Shown piece after piece: positions 9,185 through 20,075 of a stretch of 64,000 bases of DNA. How positions within the stretch are numbered: position 1 is the first letter of the stretch; every line of letters begins with the position of its first letter. The DNA is from Tuctoria greenei (Eukaryota > Streptophyta > Magnoliopsida > Poales > Poaceae): contig JAYESD010000008.1 of the NCBI GenBank assembly GCA_036927565.1, forward strand, positions 16,386,100 to 16,450,099, read 5' to 3'. A model generated the notes under the pieces. It did not search any database. It was given only the letters and a program-made list of their open reading frames with translations, and was not told where the DNA came from. Position numbers and translations under genes: made by a program.

Positions 9185-10418
9185 GACTCGACATTGATGA
9201 TGCTAAATCTTTTATAGTCTCAAAAAACATTTCCCAAGAAAAAGGCAAAACTGCTAGCAGGTGTGTTTGGTTGTCAATTATGTGAATTTCCAACCACATA
9301 TTTAGAAATGCCCCTCAATATAACCAAACCAAGTGTGGAGGATTATGGGTCGATTATTGCCGAAACCCATCGACATCTATCAGCGATATCTCGATTTCTT
9401 TCTGTAGCAGGAAGACTACAACTATTGAATCCAGTTTTATCTGCACAACTCACATACTTGCTGAGGACATTAATATTGCCAGCTTCAGTTTTTGAGCAGT
9501 TAGATCAAGCAAGAAAGCATTGTCTCTAATGGCTCTGACACTCCTCAAACAAAAGCTTTGGTAGCTTGGGACAAATGTCAAAGGCCCAAAAGTAGAGGAG
9601 GATTAGGGGTGATCAACCTGCGGCAGCAAAATCAAGCCCTGATCTTTAAACATCTTTATAAATTTTTTAGTAGTGGAGATATCCACTGGGTGAACCTGAT
9701 ATGGAACACATTGTTGGCGAGGCTTCGGCGATAAACTAAATATGAAACACTGGTCCTATTGATGGCGTGATGTGGCACGCCTAATCCAGAAATACAAGGA
9801 TATAGCGAATTGTTGCATAGACAACGGAGCCACAATCACTTTTTGGCACGACAAATGGAATCAGAATGCACTACGTAGTATTCTTCCACATATTTACTCC
9901 TTCACAAAGCAAGAAGCTCTGACAGTGCTCAAGTTCTTTCAAACAACAACCTTGGAGGATATCTTTGATACCCCATTATCACAGTCGGCATATACATAAT
10001 TAATGCACTTGGATCAACAATATAACATCTCTCAATGGTCTCAAGATGGAAAGGATATCATATAAATGGGGCCCTTCTTTCTCCACGCAAAAATGCTATT
10101 TGCTGGAGTTTAAAGAACTCAGACCACCTAAGTATCTCACCGAAATTTGGAAATGCAAGAGCAATAATAAATTAAAGGTCTTCCAATGGATACTTTTTAT
10201 GGATCGCCTTAATACCAGGGACATCGAATATTAAAGTTGCCAATGATGACTATTGTTGTGTACTATGCTGAAGATGCAGGCAAGAGACAGCTTTGCATTT
10301 ATTCTTCAAATGTTCTTTCAACAAGGCCTGCAGGTCTAGATTGTGAATTAACTAGAACTATGATCTACCTTTTTATAATATGATCGCAGAAGGAGAACAG
10401 AACTTTCAGGCATCTTTC
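9185..10418 (+). pseudogene. LINE (plant L1-like) ORF2 fragment: RT C-terminus and zf-RVT region
   Basis: Frame-shifted segments match the end of plant LINE ORF2: FPTTYLEMPLNITKPSVEDY and LSAISRFLSVAGRLQLLNPVLSAQLTY (9280-9480), LVAWDKCQRPKSRGGLGVINL (about 9557-9620), NGATITFWHDKWNQ (about 9825-9870), and SYKWGPSFST to IWKCKSNNKLKVFQWIL (about 10050-10190), the last being the zinc-binding region of plant LINE RTs. The catalytic FADD part is missing to the left. Several frameshifts and stops make it non-functional. It is cut on the right by the start of CACTA-2 at 10419. Order of residues and orientation are clear; subfamily is not. Confidence 0.82.
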
Positions 10419-10690
10419 CACTACCGGAAACCCGAAAGATTACGTCGGCCAAAATAACTTACGTGGGAGACCAACGCAAGTAAATTAATCTACGTCGGCC
10501 GGTGGAAGCCGATGTAAGTCCTCTAACTTACGTCGGCCACGGGCCTGCGGCCGACAGCATGAAAGCTATACTTACGTCGGCCCGTTTCGTAGGCCGACGT
10601 AAGAAATAGAGCGCACGGAAGTTTTCATCTAAGTACGTCGGCTCAATCCTAGATCGACGTAAGTTAGTGCAGCCGAAGTAACTAGAGGAC
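10419..10690. repeat. CACTA-2 left terminus and subterminal repeats
   Basis: The terminus CACTACCGGAAA is followed by about nine copies, in both orientations, of ACGTCGGCC or near variants (for example 10442, 10491, 10540, 10575, 10593 and 10635). Repeats of this kind bind transposase proteins in the family. Confidence 0.9.
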
Positions 10691-10734
10691 TTAACCCTAC
10701 CCGTGAAGGCCGTGCACGAGCCCATTTTACCTAC

Positions 10735-11320
10735 GTGACTTTTTTTCCTTCCTCTCCACGCTCTGTCGCGCCGCCCCTTCATCCACTCCGCACCCTCCCC
10801 ACCGCGCCGCCGACGCCGTGCCGCGCTGCCTTCACTGTGCGCCGCCCTCACCCCGCCGTCCGCACCGAGCCGCGCCGCCGCACGCGCCGCCCGACCGTGC
10901 TGCACCACCGCGCTCGCCCCGAGTCGAAGCGTTTCCACTTGCTCGTGCTCTGCTGCGACACCACGTCCCTTCTCGCGATCTACTGCCAGGTAACATCGCC
11001 TCCCCCCTCCTCCCCACGCTCCGCCTCCCTCCCTGAGATCTACCGCAGCACCGACTCTCTCCTTGCGCTCTGCCGCCGCTCCACCTCCCTCCTCGCCGCT
11101 GATGCCCCCACCCCACCTCGACAGGAACCCCACCCCACCCTGATGCCGCCCACCCCACCCCGACGCCCCCACCCCCATCCCGACGCCACCCACCCACCCC
11201 GATGCCCCCACCCCCATCCTGATGCCCCAACCCCATCTCGACACCCCCATCCCCATCCCTATGCCGCCCACCCCACCCCGACGCCCCCACTCCCATCCCA
11301 ACGCCACCACCCAAATTTCC
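10735..11320. repeat. C-rich leader and CCCCACCCCGACGCC minisatellite of CACTA-2
   Basis: A strongly C-rich, low-complexity block. From about 11100 to 11310 units such as 'CCCCACCCCGACGCC' repeat with loose spacing of about 18-36 bp. Long frames are open on both strands, but they are Pro/His-rich or Gly-rich and show no domain, so I treat it as noncoding leader. It could hold a decayed captured gene fragment; nothing in it proves that. Confidence 0.6.
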
Positions 11321-11537
11321 CCATTTTTTGTTCATTTGTTTTCCCCAATGTCTGCAAGCATTTGGAAAATGTTATATGTTCCTCAATTAGCATTTGGATA
11401 ATGTTATATGTTCATCAATTTGTAGTCAAGTTGGGATTACCAAATCAATTCGTAGTCAAGTTGGAATTAATATGCATTTGGTCGTTATTTTGTTAGTTTT
11501 TTATTCATTAGTTCATTAATTTTATTTAGTTAGTTAG

Positions 11538-11742
11538 TTTTGATTCCATGATTAATGTATATGTGTTTTTTATTTAGTAGTTAAATTGATTTATTGTTTA
11601 ATTAGTAATTTGATTGATTAAGTGTTTAATTAGTAGTTAGTTTTGATGACATGATTAATGTATATGTGTTTTGTGAATTAGTAGTTAAATTGATTTATTT
11701 TTTTAATTAGTATTTGATTGATTAAGTGTTTAATTAGTATAT
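11538..11742. repeat. Tandem duplication of about 103 bp
   Basis: Two head-to-tail copies (11538-11640 and 11641-11742) start with 'ttttgat..catgattaatg' and share nearly all positions, apart from small indels in T-runs. The surrounding 11320-11780 is AT-rich and has no gene. Confidence 0.8.
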
Positions 11743-11816
11743 GTAAATAAACGGGTTTTGGGCCAACTGGCCCGACACGACCCATTTAGGACCTCACAGT
11801 CATTTAGTTGTCACTT

Positions 11817-14396
11817 ATGCGTATAGACGGGCACAAAGACGAAAAGTGATGGTGATGACGGCAAGCTCTCGCGTGTGGGCGGCGGGATCCGACGGAGCAT
11901 AAAGTATGACTCCAAAGCTTGAAGAACTGCACCATCTTTTAGGGTGCGGTATAAAACAAGCGAGGTTATGCTGCAGAAATTTTGTTCGGATTCAAGTTCT
12001 GTGTCTCGCCCATGTACAAAATGCCGGAGAAGGACGTTTTTGGATAAAGTGGAACTTTTGATGCACTTGTGTCGAAACGGTTGCGTGTCACATTATGAGT
12101 TGTGAAACTTCCACGACTAGACAACTTCTCAAGCTGTACAAGAAATGGAGCGGACAATGATGATGACACAGAGGTTGATATGATGGATGAGATGCTGGAA
12201 GCTATACGACTAAAGCTTACAGAGAATCCTCAAATAGCAGAGGTTAAAAAAAAATTCGACCTTCTCAAAGATTCAGAACAACCACTGCATGGACACAATA
12301 AAATGAAAATCCTCACTTTTGTGACTAGACGAATGGAAATTAAGTCTAAGTACTTCTTTTCTAATAACTCTTACAATGGCCGCATCAATTTTTTCATTGA
12401 TGTCATTCCACATCCCCACAAAAGTGCCTAAAGATATGTATAAGTCGAAGAAAATTCTTTCTGGTCTCGGTGTGAACTACAAGAAGATTGATGTATGTCC
12501 GGACAACTGCATGCTTTCCTAGAGAGAGCATGCCAATGAGAACAAATGTTTAAAATATGGTCAATCGAGGTTTGTCGAAGTTGTTAACAACGATGGTGAT
12601 ACTGTGATGACGGAAGTCACATGTAAGCAGCTTCATTATTTACTCGTAACACCTAGGTTGAAGCGGATGTTCATTAAAAAAAAACCGCCAGACACATGAG
12701 ATGGCACAAAGAATGTGAGTGTCAGAACAATAGGTCATGACACACCCGTCCGATGGTGGGGCATGGAAGGCGTTGGACCAGTTCGATCCAGATTTCGGTC
12801 GTGAAGCGAGAAACATTCGCATCGGGTTGGTGACAGATGTGTTCTCGTCGTTCAGCACAAACGCTACACCATACTCATGTTGGTCTGTCTTTGTCATTTC
12901 GTACATCCTACCACCGACTTTTTGCATGAAGTATGAGTTCATGTTTCTTAGTTTCATTGTACCTAGGTCGGATTATCCTGGGTCACGTCTCAACGTGATG
13001 TTGAAACCGTTGATCGAAGAGTTGAAAATGTTGTGGACAGGAGTCGAAGCGTACGACTATTACAAGAAGCAGAAATTCAACCTTCGAGCTGCTTATTTGT
13101 GGTCCGTCCATGATTTTCTGGCATACAACATGTTTTCTGGATGGAGCACTCACGGTCGGTTGACGTGTCCGATATGTGCTTTGGACACCAGTTGCTTTTG
13201 AATTAAACATGAAGGTAAGATATCTTCGATTGTCACAAACATTGGCTGCCTCCCAATCACGAGTTTAGGCAACAGAAGAATGTCTTCAAAAAGGATACTG
13301 TTGTCACTAAAGGACCACTAAAACATCATTAATGGGTCAGAAATATCTGATATGTTGGACAAATTTGTGTCAGATGAAGGTCCTCCTGGATATTTCAAAG
13401 GTTACGGAGACAAACACAATTGGACTCACATATGTGGACTTTGGGAGCTACCGTGTGTGAAGCCGTTGATTCTAAGGCACAACATTGATGTCATGCATCA
13501 AGAGCGTAACATGGCCAAATGTATCATAAGCACATGCATGGACATGACAGGCAAAATGATTAGACAATTTAAAGGCTCAAAAGAATATCGCTGAGCTTTG
13601 TAACCGTCAAACTTTTGAGCTCTCCAAAAATGGTGGTAAACCATACGCTCCTTTTTGTTTTCAACCTAAAGAAAAAAAGTTATCGAATGGTTGCAAAGTT
13701 TGAAATTCGCAGATGGTTATGCAGCTAGTCTGAGACGAGCCATGAATGTGAAAAAAGGGAAAGCTCATTGGGTTGAAGAGTCATGATTATCACATAATCA
13801 TGGAAAGTCTTCTTCCTGTTATGTTTTTGTGTTTTTGGGCTACTTTGACGATGTGGTCTGGAAGGTGTTAGCTAAGCTTAGCTACTTCTATAGAAAACTC
13901 TGTGCTAAAGAAATCACGACACAGATGATGACTAAGTTGGAGAAGGATATTCCAATACTATTGCGTAAGATGGAAAAAAATTTCCTCTAGAGTTCTTCAA
14001 TCCAATGCAATATATCCTAATCCATCTTCCATTTGAAGCGAAAGTGTGCGGTCCCGTACAATGTAGGTGGATGTGTCATATTGAAAGAAAACTAAGATAT
14101 CTAAAACCAATGGTTGGTAACAGGGCAAGGGTTGAAGGGCGAATCGCTGAAGCTTTTACTTTTAAGGAAGTAGGATATTTCTCAAGTATTTACTTTGCAG
14201 AGGAACACAATATCAATACTTCGGCAATGCGGTACAATATGGATGAGTAACCTCCTTGTAGCAATCTCTCCATTTGTGCAACAAGAGACACTACTGTTAG
14301 TAGTTGCACTTCCTACGATTTGGTGAAAAAGAAAGGTGTGCTGCTTTCTTCTACACGTACGGTAATATGGATGAGATGGGGAAATATTTCGAGTAA
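11817..14396 (+). pseudogene. CACTA-2 TNP2-type transposase, 5' part
   Basis: Broken frames follow the order known in grass CACTA transposases: cysteine-rich transposase-associated region (about 11965-12110), acidic DDDTEVDMMDEMLEAIR (about 12160-12215), KILSGLGVNYKKIDVCPDNC (about 12450-12520), the Transposase_21 core with DGGAWKALDQFDPDF, TPYSCWSVFVISYILPP and FLAYNMFSGWSTHGRLTCP (12750-13190), HICGLWELPCVKPLILRHNIDVMHQE (13425-13500), and DUF4218-like blocks ending in MRYNMDE (about 14225-14250). Transposase cuts and joins the element ends. Many stops and frameshifts, plus the insertion at 14402, show a dead copy. It continues at 18936. The start is not certain. Confidence 0.85.
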
Positions 14397-14401
14397 GTGT
14401 T
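14397..14401. repeat. Left target site duplication GTGTT of the TR-GAG element
   Basis: GTGTT directly before the LTR start, matched exactly by 18931-18935 after the right LTR. It shows insertion by integrase and gives the exact element borders. Confidence 0.93.
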
Positions 14402-15299
14402 TGATGAGGACATCACTTCTATAGATACAAACAACACTCCATTGAACATACAAGATGCAATCAATAGAGTTCATACACAACAATTAATTGTAGAGGTGAA
14501 CTCGTTCTTATATATTTCCTTATATGTTTTTGAACATAAATTGCAACTTAATGATTTATTTGTGATTAGGATCCATGGAGAGGTTCAAGGAGTACTTGGA
14601 GGGAGTATTAGGGACGTGGAAGACCAGAGAATTCGTTCAAAGAAGATGGAAACCGAACCAAACTCCAAATCGTATCCAACTCGGAGTCCAGGAGCAGTAT
14701 GCACTAAAACGGACGCCCAGGACGCATACGAACTCCGTTTTGGACGTTCTACATATGCACGGAAAGGGGAGAGGATAACCTTTCAAATGGCACCGGTCCC
14801 ATGTCAAAGTTCCTTCGGAGTCGACCGGAATCGTCGAAACAAAATCAAGTACAGAATCTGTCAGGGTGCTGCGCCACCGTATTGGGCCATTGGGCCTTGT
14901 ATCAAGTCTAAGTCCATTATTTTCGTGTCTTAGGGTTAGGTCACGACCCTAACACCCCCTTGGACGTCCTTCCACCTATATATACTCCTTAGTAGCCGCC
15001 ATGAACAATTGGGTTTTGCTTAGATCAATAATATCGCCGTTCTTTGGTTTGTGAGACCCCAACTTCGCGATTTCAGATCGTGTCTTCTACGTTCTTGCTC
15101 GTGTTCTCGATTGCACTTGCAGGGATTAGCCTTCTTGGCGAGGTCAATCGTGTGAAGCATGGTTGATAACCAACGGAGCGGTGGTGTAGTGATTGCAGGG
15201 GCTGTTCGTGTTCTACTCGAGAGCATCGGATCATCAACGTCGAGATCTCCACCCCAATCGACATACCTTTCGGAAGATCGGGCCTAAACCTACTCATCA
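14402..15299 (+). repeat. TR-GAG 5' LTR
   Basis: Starts TGATGAGGACATC and ends CTACTCATCA, the same as the copy at 18033-18930. 'ccacctatatatactcc' near 14971-14987 is a plausible TATA region. Part of the gag frame's end lies in this LTR sequence too. Confidence 0.95.
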
Positions 15300-15301
15300 A
15301 T

Positions 15302-15311
15302 TGGTATCAGA
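15302..15311 (+). other. TR-GAG primer binding site
   Basis: TGGTATCAGA two bases after the LTR, as for initiator Met tRNA priming. The match to the longer TGGTATCAGAGCC site stops after ten bases (it goes on TTTCC). Confidence 0.8.
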
Positions 15312-16500
15312 TTTCCAGGTTGCCCGTTAGGTAATTCATCTATCCATTACATTAGTTTTGTTTTTCATACCTAGAGTCCATAAAAAAGCCACAAAAAAAC
15401 TTGCAGTTTAGTAGATCTGTTCATTACTTTGTCCAAACCATATTGAGCCTTTGCAACTTTGTTATTCAGTTTGGTTTTGTTGAGTTTGTGTGGTTGAGTC
15501 ATATTGCTGGTTTAGAAAGAGTTTTTGGTCTTAGTTTGAGTTTTGCATTGTGTGATTCATCCTTTTGAATCACGTCATCACGTCCAGATTAGATTCGCCT
15601 CTATCCAGTTCGGTATTTTCATCATATCTCGCTCATACGAACTCGGATTTTAGAGTTCTTGTACTTTCTGGAAAGCATAAGAAGTTTTCTATAAATTTCT
15701 TATTCATCACTCTCCCAGAAAATATAGTTATCGATGTCGAAATTGCATTAGATCTGAATCTATTATTGATCTAGAAATTCTGAACAGTCTGTATTTTGGG
15801 GGCAATATCTCACATTGTTCTTATCCAAAATAGATCTTCCATATACTGAAATTAAAGAGGAGAGATAGATCTATAATATTTCTGTTCAAAGTTTTTAGAT
15901 TTGGGGACTATAAAGGTGCTTAATTGTCCTTAGAACATTGAGCAGAAAATCTGTAACAGACATATGAGATATCTTTGAGTGTTTGCTTTGTGTTCTTCTT
16001 TTGCAGCACATTCTGAAAAAAAAAGGAAGAAAAAATAAAAAGGCAAGTGCAAAAGAAGATACAAAAGCCGCACAAAAAAGGGAGAAAAAAACAACAAAAA
16101 AAACAGAAGTGCTTGCATTCTTTGTGTCATCTAGTTTTGTCTCATGTCTTGCTAGCTTGAACTACTAGGAACACATTTAGGCCAACAACTTTGACAAATA
16201 CTTTGGACACTTATTCAACTTTACTATCTGATTTCATTGTTGCTAATCCTTGCTACATAGAAAGTGTCATCCAAGCTACACCTTACTCTTGAGCAGAATC
16301 GATACACATTTGCAATCATCCCACGCTTCATTGGTTTCTTCATACCGTCCACCGTTTGCCACCTGCAGTGTCGGTAAGAACACTTGTAAGAGCGTGGTAA
16401 GACGCTTGAGAGTGTGTGATTCCACTTCCACTTTTCCATTATCCTTTGTAGTTGATAGGGATAACATATTTTTTGTGTTGTCTTCTGTTTGCTACTAACA
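15312..16500 (+). other. TR-GAG untranslated leader
   Basis: About 1.2 kb without a convincing gene. It holds an A-rich stretch (about 16013-16110) and T-rich tracts. A long leader before gag is usual for such elements. Confidence 0.7.
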
Positions 16501-18564
16501 ATGTCAGGTAAAAGCAAGAATCATGCATTATATGCTAAGATGATGGACATGATGAAGACGGCGATGGAGTTGCTCACTAAAAATCAAACATCAACCAAGG
16601 ATTCACATGACATTCAGACCACCTTTATAACACCTTCCACAAGAAGTAATTACATTCTCCCATCTCTTCCTTCTTATGATGGTCTTGGTTATGATGAATA
16701 TATTGCTTGGGAAATAGAGTTAGATAAAATTTTTGGAAAATGTCATATGCGTGAGAGGAGGAAGATTAGAAATATTTCTAGTGCGTTAGTTGATTGTGCA
16801 TTAACTTGGTGGGACAACTTAAACGATATAGAAAAACCTCGAACATGGAAAGAAACGAAAATTCTTATGCGAGAAACTTTTGCTAATGTATCTATGTGCA
16901 AAGAAGAAATTCAGCAATTTGAGGAGAAATTTCTTGTTGCACCTCCTTTTGTGTCTAACGTTTTGCAGGACAATATAGAAAATAATATAGATGATGCAAA
17001 AGAGAACGAGGCTTTTGACAACACTTGTGAAATTTTAGATGGATCAACTCATAATGCACTCGAAATCACTGCTGAACATGGTAAGGCAAAACATTCTACA
17101 AATACAAAGTTTTTGGATGTTCTGAATTTTTCCACCAATCATGCTATTTTTGAGGAGCAACTATTAGAATCGTTTATTTATACACCATTGTCACATGTTG
17201 ATTTTCCTGCTGATCATTGCGCTACGAAAGAGTTGTGTGCTGATAACTCTATTATACCTATGCAAAAACAAGTTAATGTACAAGATGATTGTGTTTTGGA
17301 TTCACCTACTTGTGCTGAAATTCATAATTTGATCACCACTACTGCTGAAAATGATGAGCTGAATTTTTTGTCTTCTCTAAATACTTTGGGTTATATTGAA
17401 TTTGACACTCTTTGTGATCTAGATATAGTAAAGAAGAGAATATTTTCCCAATCTGAATTGCCTTTGTTAAGTAGAAATATTTTTCATGCAATAGGCAAAT
17501 ATGAACATAGTGGTGTATTTATGGTGCATAAAGTTTACGTTTGTTCAAATGAGAAAACTCCTTTTGTGCTGCAACAACATCCTAAAGTAAATGAATGCAC
17601 TAACGCTAATAATGTTTTGTCAAGCTTTTCTAGTATTTTTTTCTTGCAGCAGGGACAAAAAATAAAAGAGAAGTATTGTTCGCTGCAGTCGTGCAATATG
17701 GACAGAGTTCATTCTACCCCCAAAGCAATCATTTTTCCTGGACATACGAGCAAGCCGAGGACGGCTTGTCATAAAGAAGGGGAGAATGACGAGATCATGC
17801 ACATTATCATTGCACCTACAAATATGGTACAAAATTTATTTGTTTGGGATCCTGGCTCAAGTGAATGTGCGCTCTTGTTTGGACAAGATCAAGATGGTGC
17901 ACTATGCCGTCCACCACCTTGGCCTCCTCCTTTCATGCTTACAAGAAGATTTGATGGCGTTGCACATATGGACCCACACATGATAGAAGATGAACTTGAG
18001 TCGAGGACGACTCCAATTCAAGAAGGGGAGGATGATGAGGACATCACTTCTATGGATACAAACAACACTCCATTGAACATACAAGATGCAATCAATAGAG
18101 TTCATACACAACAATTAATTTCAGAGGTGAACTCGTTCTTATATATTTCCTTATATGTTTTTGAACATAAATTGCTACTTAATGATTTATTTGTGATTAG
18201 GATCCATGGAGAGGTTCAAGGAGTACTTGGAGGGAGTATTAGGGACGTGGAAGACCAGAGAATTCGTTTAAAGAAGATGGAAACCGAACCAAACTCCAAA
18301 TCGTATCCAACTCGGAGTCCAGGAGCAGTACGCACTAAAACGGACGCCCAAGACGCATACGAACTCCGTTTTGGACGTTCTACATATGCACGGAAAAGGG
18401 AGACGATAACCTTTCCAATGGCACCGGTCCCATGTCAAAATTCCTTCGGAGTCGACCGGAATCGTCGAAACAAAATCAAGTACAGAATCTGTCAGGGTGT
18501 TGCGCCACCGTATTGGGCCATTGGGCCTTGTATCAAGTCTAAGTCCATTATTTTCGTATCTTAG
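16501..18564 (+). CDS. Gag-like protein of the TR-GAG element, reading through the 3' LTR
   Basis: An uninterrupted frame of 687 codons from ATG 16501 to the TAG at 18562-18564. Residues about 45-145 form the gag core (LPSLPSYDGLGYDEYIAWEI, ISSALVDCALTWWDNL, TWKETKILMRETFANV), including the aromatic TWW block typical of plant retroelement Gag. There is no CCHC knuckle and no enzyme domain. The middle is acidic and poorly conserved. The last about 177 residues come from the PPT and the 3' LTR (from 18020). Gag would build the particle that carries the RNA. That the frame is intact suggests recent activity; whether the LTR-derived tail is translated in the real protein is not known, since splicing could remove it. 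Confidence 0.75.
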   Translation: MSGKSKNHALYAKMMDMMKTAMELLTKNQTSTKDSHDIQTTFITPSTRSNYILPSLPSYDGLGYDEYIAWEIELDKIFGKCHMRERRKIRNISSALVDCALTWWDNLNDIEKPRTWKETKILMRETFANVSMCKEEIQQFEEKFLVAPPFVSNVLQDNIENNIDDAKENEAFDNTCEILDGSTHNALEITAEHGKAKHSTNTKFLDVLNFSTNHAIFEEQLLESFIYTPLSHVDFPADHCATKELCADNSIIPMQKQVNVQDDCVLDSPTCAEIHNLITTTAENDELNFLSSLNTLGYIEFDTLCDLDIVKKRIFSQSELPLLSRNIFHAIGKYEHSGVFMVHKVYVCSNEKTPFVLQQHPKVNECTNANNVLSSFSSIFFLQQGQKIKEKYCSLQSCNMDRVHSTPKAIIFPGHTSKPRTACHKEGENDEIMHIIIAPTNMVQNLFVWDPGSSECALLFGQDQDGALCRPPPWPPPFMLTRRFDGVAHMDPHMIEDELESRTTPIQEGEDDEDITSMDTNNTPLNIQDAINRVHTQQLISEVNSFLYISLYVFEHKLLLNDLFVIRIHGEVQGVLGGSIRDVEDQRIRLKKMETEPNSKSYPTRSPGAVRTKTDAQDAYELRFGRSTYARKRETITFPMAPVPCQNSFGVDRNRRNKIKYRICQGVAPPYWAIGPCIKSKSIIFVS
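18020..18032 (+). other. TR-GAG polypurine tract
   Basis: AAGAAGGGGAGGA lies directly before the right LTR, where plus-strand DNA synthesis is primed. It is also inside the gag frame. Confidence 0.85.
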
Positions 18565-18930
18565 GGTTAGGTCACGACCCTAACACCCCCTTGGACGTCC
18601 TTCCACCTATATATACTCCTTAGTAGCCGCCATGAACAATTGGGTTTTGCTTAGATCAATAATATCGCCGTTCTTTGGTTTGTGAGACCCCAACTTCGCG
18701 ATTTCAGATCGTGTCTTCTACGTTCTTGCTCGTGTTCTCGGTTGCACTTGCAGGGATTAGCCTTCTTGGCGAGGTCAATCGTGTGAAGCACGGTTGATAA
18801 CCAACTGAGCGGTGGTGTAGTGATTGCAGGGGTTGTTCGTGTTCTACTCGAGAGCCTCGGATCATCAACGTTGAGATCTCCACCCCAATCGACATACCTT
18901 TCGGAAGATCGGGCCTAAACCTACTCATCA
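18033..18930 (+). repeat. TR-GAG 3' LTR
   Basis: Same length (898 bp) and ends as the left LTR. By eye about 19 substitutions and no indels separate the two. It is followed by the duplicated GTGTT (18931-18935). Confidence 0.95.
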
Positions 18931-18935
18931 GTGTT

Positions 18936-19937
18936 TCTCCGAAACATATGCTAATCAACATATTTTGCAACACATCTATTCTAAAAGGTTCTCTTTTCAT
19001 ACAGGGAGTTCAACAAGCAAAATTAGAGACATAGACATCAACCTACGAGCAAACAAATAGAAGGGATGTGACGGGAAGGAACAAACGGAGGACCTAATTT
19101 TCTTTCCTGGTTTCGAGATCATATAATGTTTTCTCATCAACTTATCAATATTAACAATTTTTCTTATAACTTACGAATATTTACAAAGTTTTCTAATAAC
19201 TTCATATCTTAGGCAGTGCAATAAAGACGCTAACGTCCATGAAGATTTGCGACAACTATCCTATGGAGTGGTTAAAGTTAGAAGCTATGGTCGATATGAT
19301 GTCAACGGCTTTCGATTCCGTACAACTCAATTTGAATCTTTTTGTCCTCTCGCGGCAACATGTAATACCGGATTTGTGACGAGGGCAGTCGATTCTCAAG
19401 AACGTGAAACTCATTACTATGGGATTATTAAAAAAATCCTTGAATTTGCTTTTGTCGGAAACAAGGTAATTCGAGCAGTATTCTTTGACTGTGAATGATT
19501 TGATTCCTGTTGTGGAATTCGACTACCAATTTGGCATAGTCGAAGTAAAACATAAGGAACGGTTGAAAGGATTTGATTCATTAGTTCTTGCACACCAAGT
19601 AGAGCAAGTGTACTATTTAACTTATCCATGCAATAAACTCAAGGCTTGATGGATGATACATAAGGTGAATCCTCGTGAGCGGTTATACACTCCAGGAGAT
19701 GATGATTACCATAAGGAAGCTGAGGTTGATGAGGTCTACCAAGAGGAAGAACTGCCAGACTCGTTTTCAGTTGAGCCTGGTGTAGGACTCGATGACTTAA
19801 TTGGAGATGCTCAAGATATCGAGATGGACACAAAAATAGAAATGGAAACTGAAGATATCGATGACTTAGTCGAGCCTGCTGATATGCGGAAACGAAAAAG
19901 AAATGCAATCGAGATGGTCACAGGAGAAGAAGATTGA
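18936..19937 (+). pseudogene. CACTA-2 transposase, 3' part (DUF4216 region)
   Basis: Continuation of the split transposase. RSYGRYDVNGFRFRTTQFES, PLAATCNTGFVTRAVDSQ and YYGIIKKILEFAF (19270-19450) are the DUF4216 signature of grass CACTA transposases. LVLAHQVEQVYYL, KVNPRERLYTPGDDDY and an acidic tail with a basic KRKRNAIEM end (to TGA at 19935-19937) follow. A TGA at 19496-19498 and a frame change near 19510-19650 break it. An in-frame TAG also lies near 19050. Function as in the 5' part; dead copy. Confidence 0.85.
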
Positions 19938-20075
19938 TGTGCTAGTTTAAGGAGTAGGGTGCATGACCATGACGTTGATGAATTTTGAAATTTATGAAGT
20001 AACGTTTTATTCACTAACTTAACATGAATTTTGAATATTATCATAGCATATTAATCAATTATTCCTTACAACAGG

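Larger units (their letters stand above)
14402..18930 (+). mobile_element. Gag-only nonautonomous LTR retrotransposon (TR-GAG type)
   Basis: A complete 4,529-bp element with two 898-bp LTRs, primer binding site, polypurine tract and a perfect 5-bp duplication GTGTT, yet only one gag-like reading frame and no protease, RT, RNase H or integrase. By eye the LTRs differ at about 19 of 898 positions, so the insertion is fairly young. Elements with this architecture are described in plants as TR-GAGs. They must use enzymes from another retrotransposon. The insertion split the CACTA-2 transposase gene. Confidence 0.9.

Noticed and set aside
10528..11496. Long open frames on both strands of the C-rich block (Gly-rich on minus, Pro/His-rich on plus)
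   Set aside because: Low-complexity peptides without domain or splice context; the block is a minisatellite-like leader of CACTA-2.
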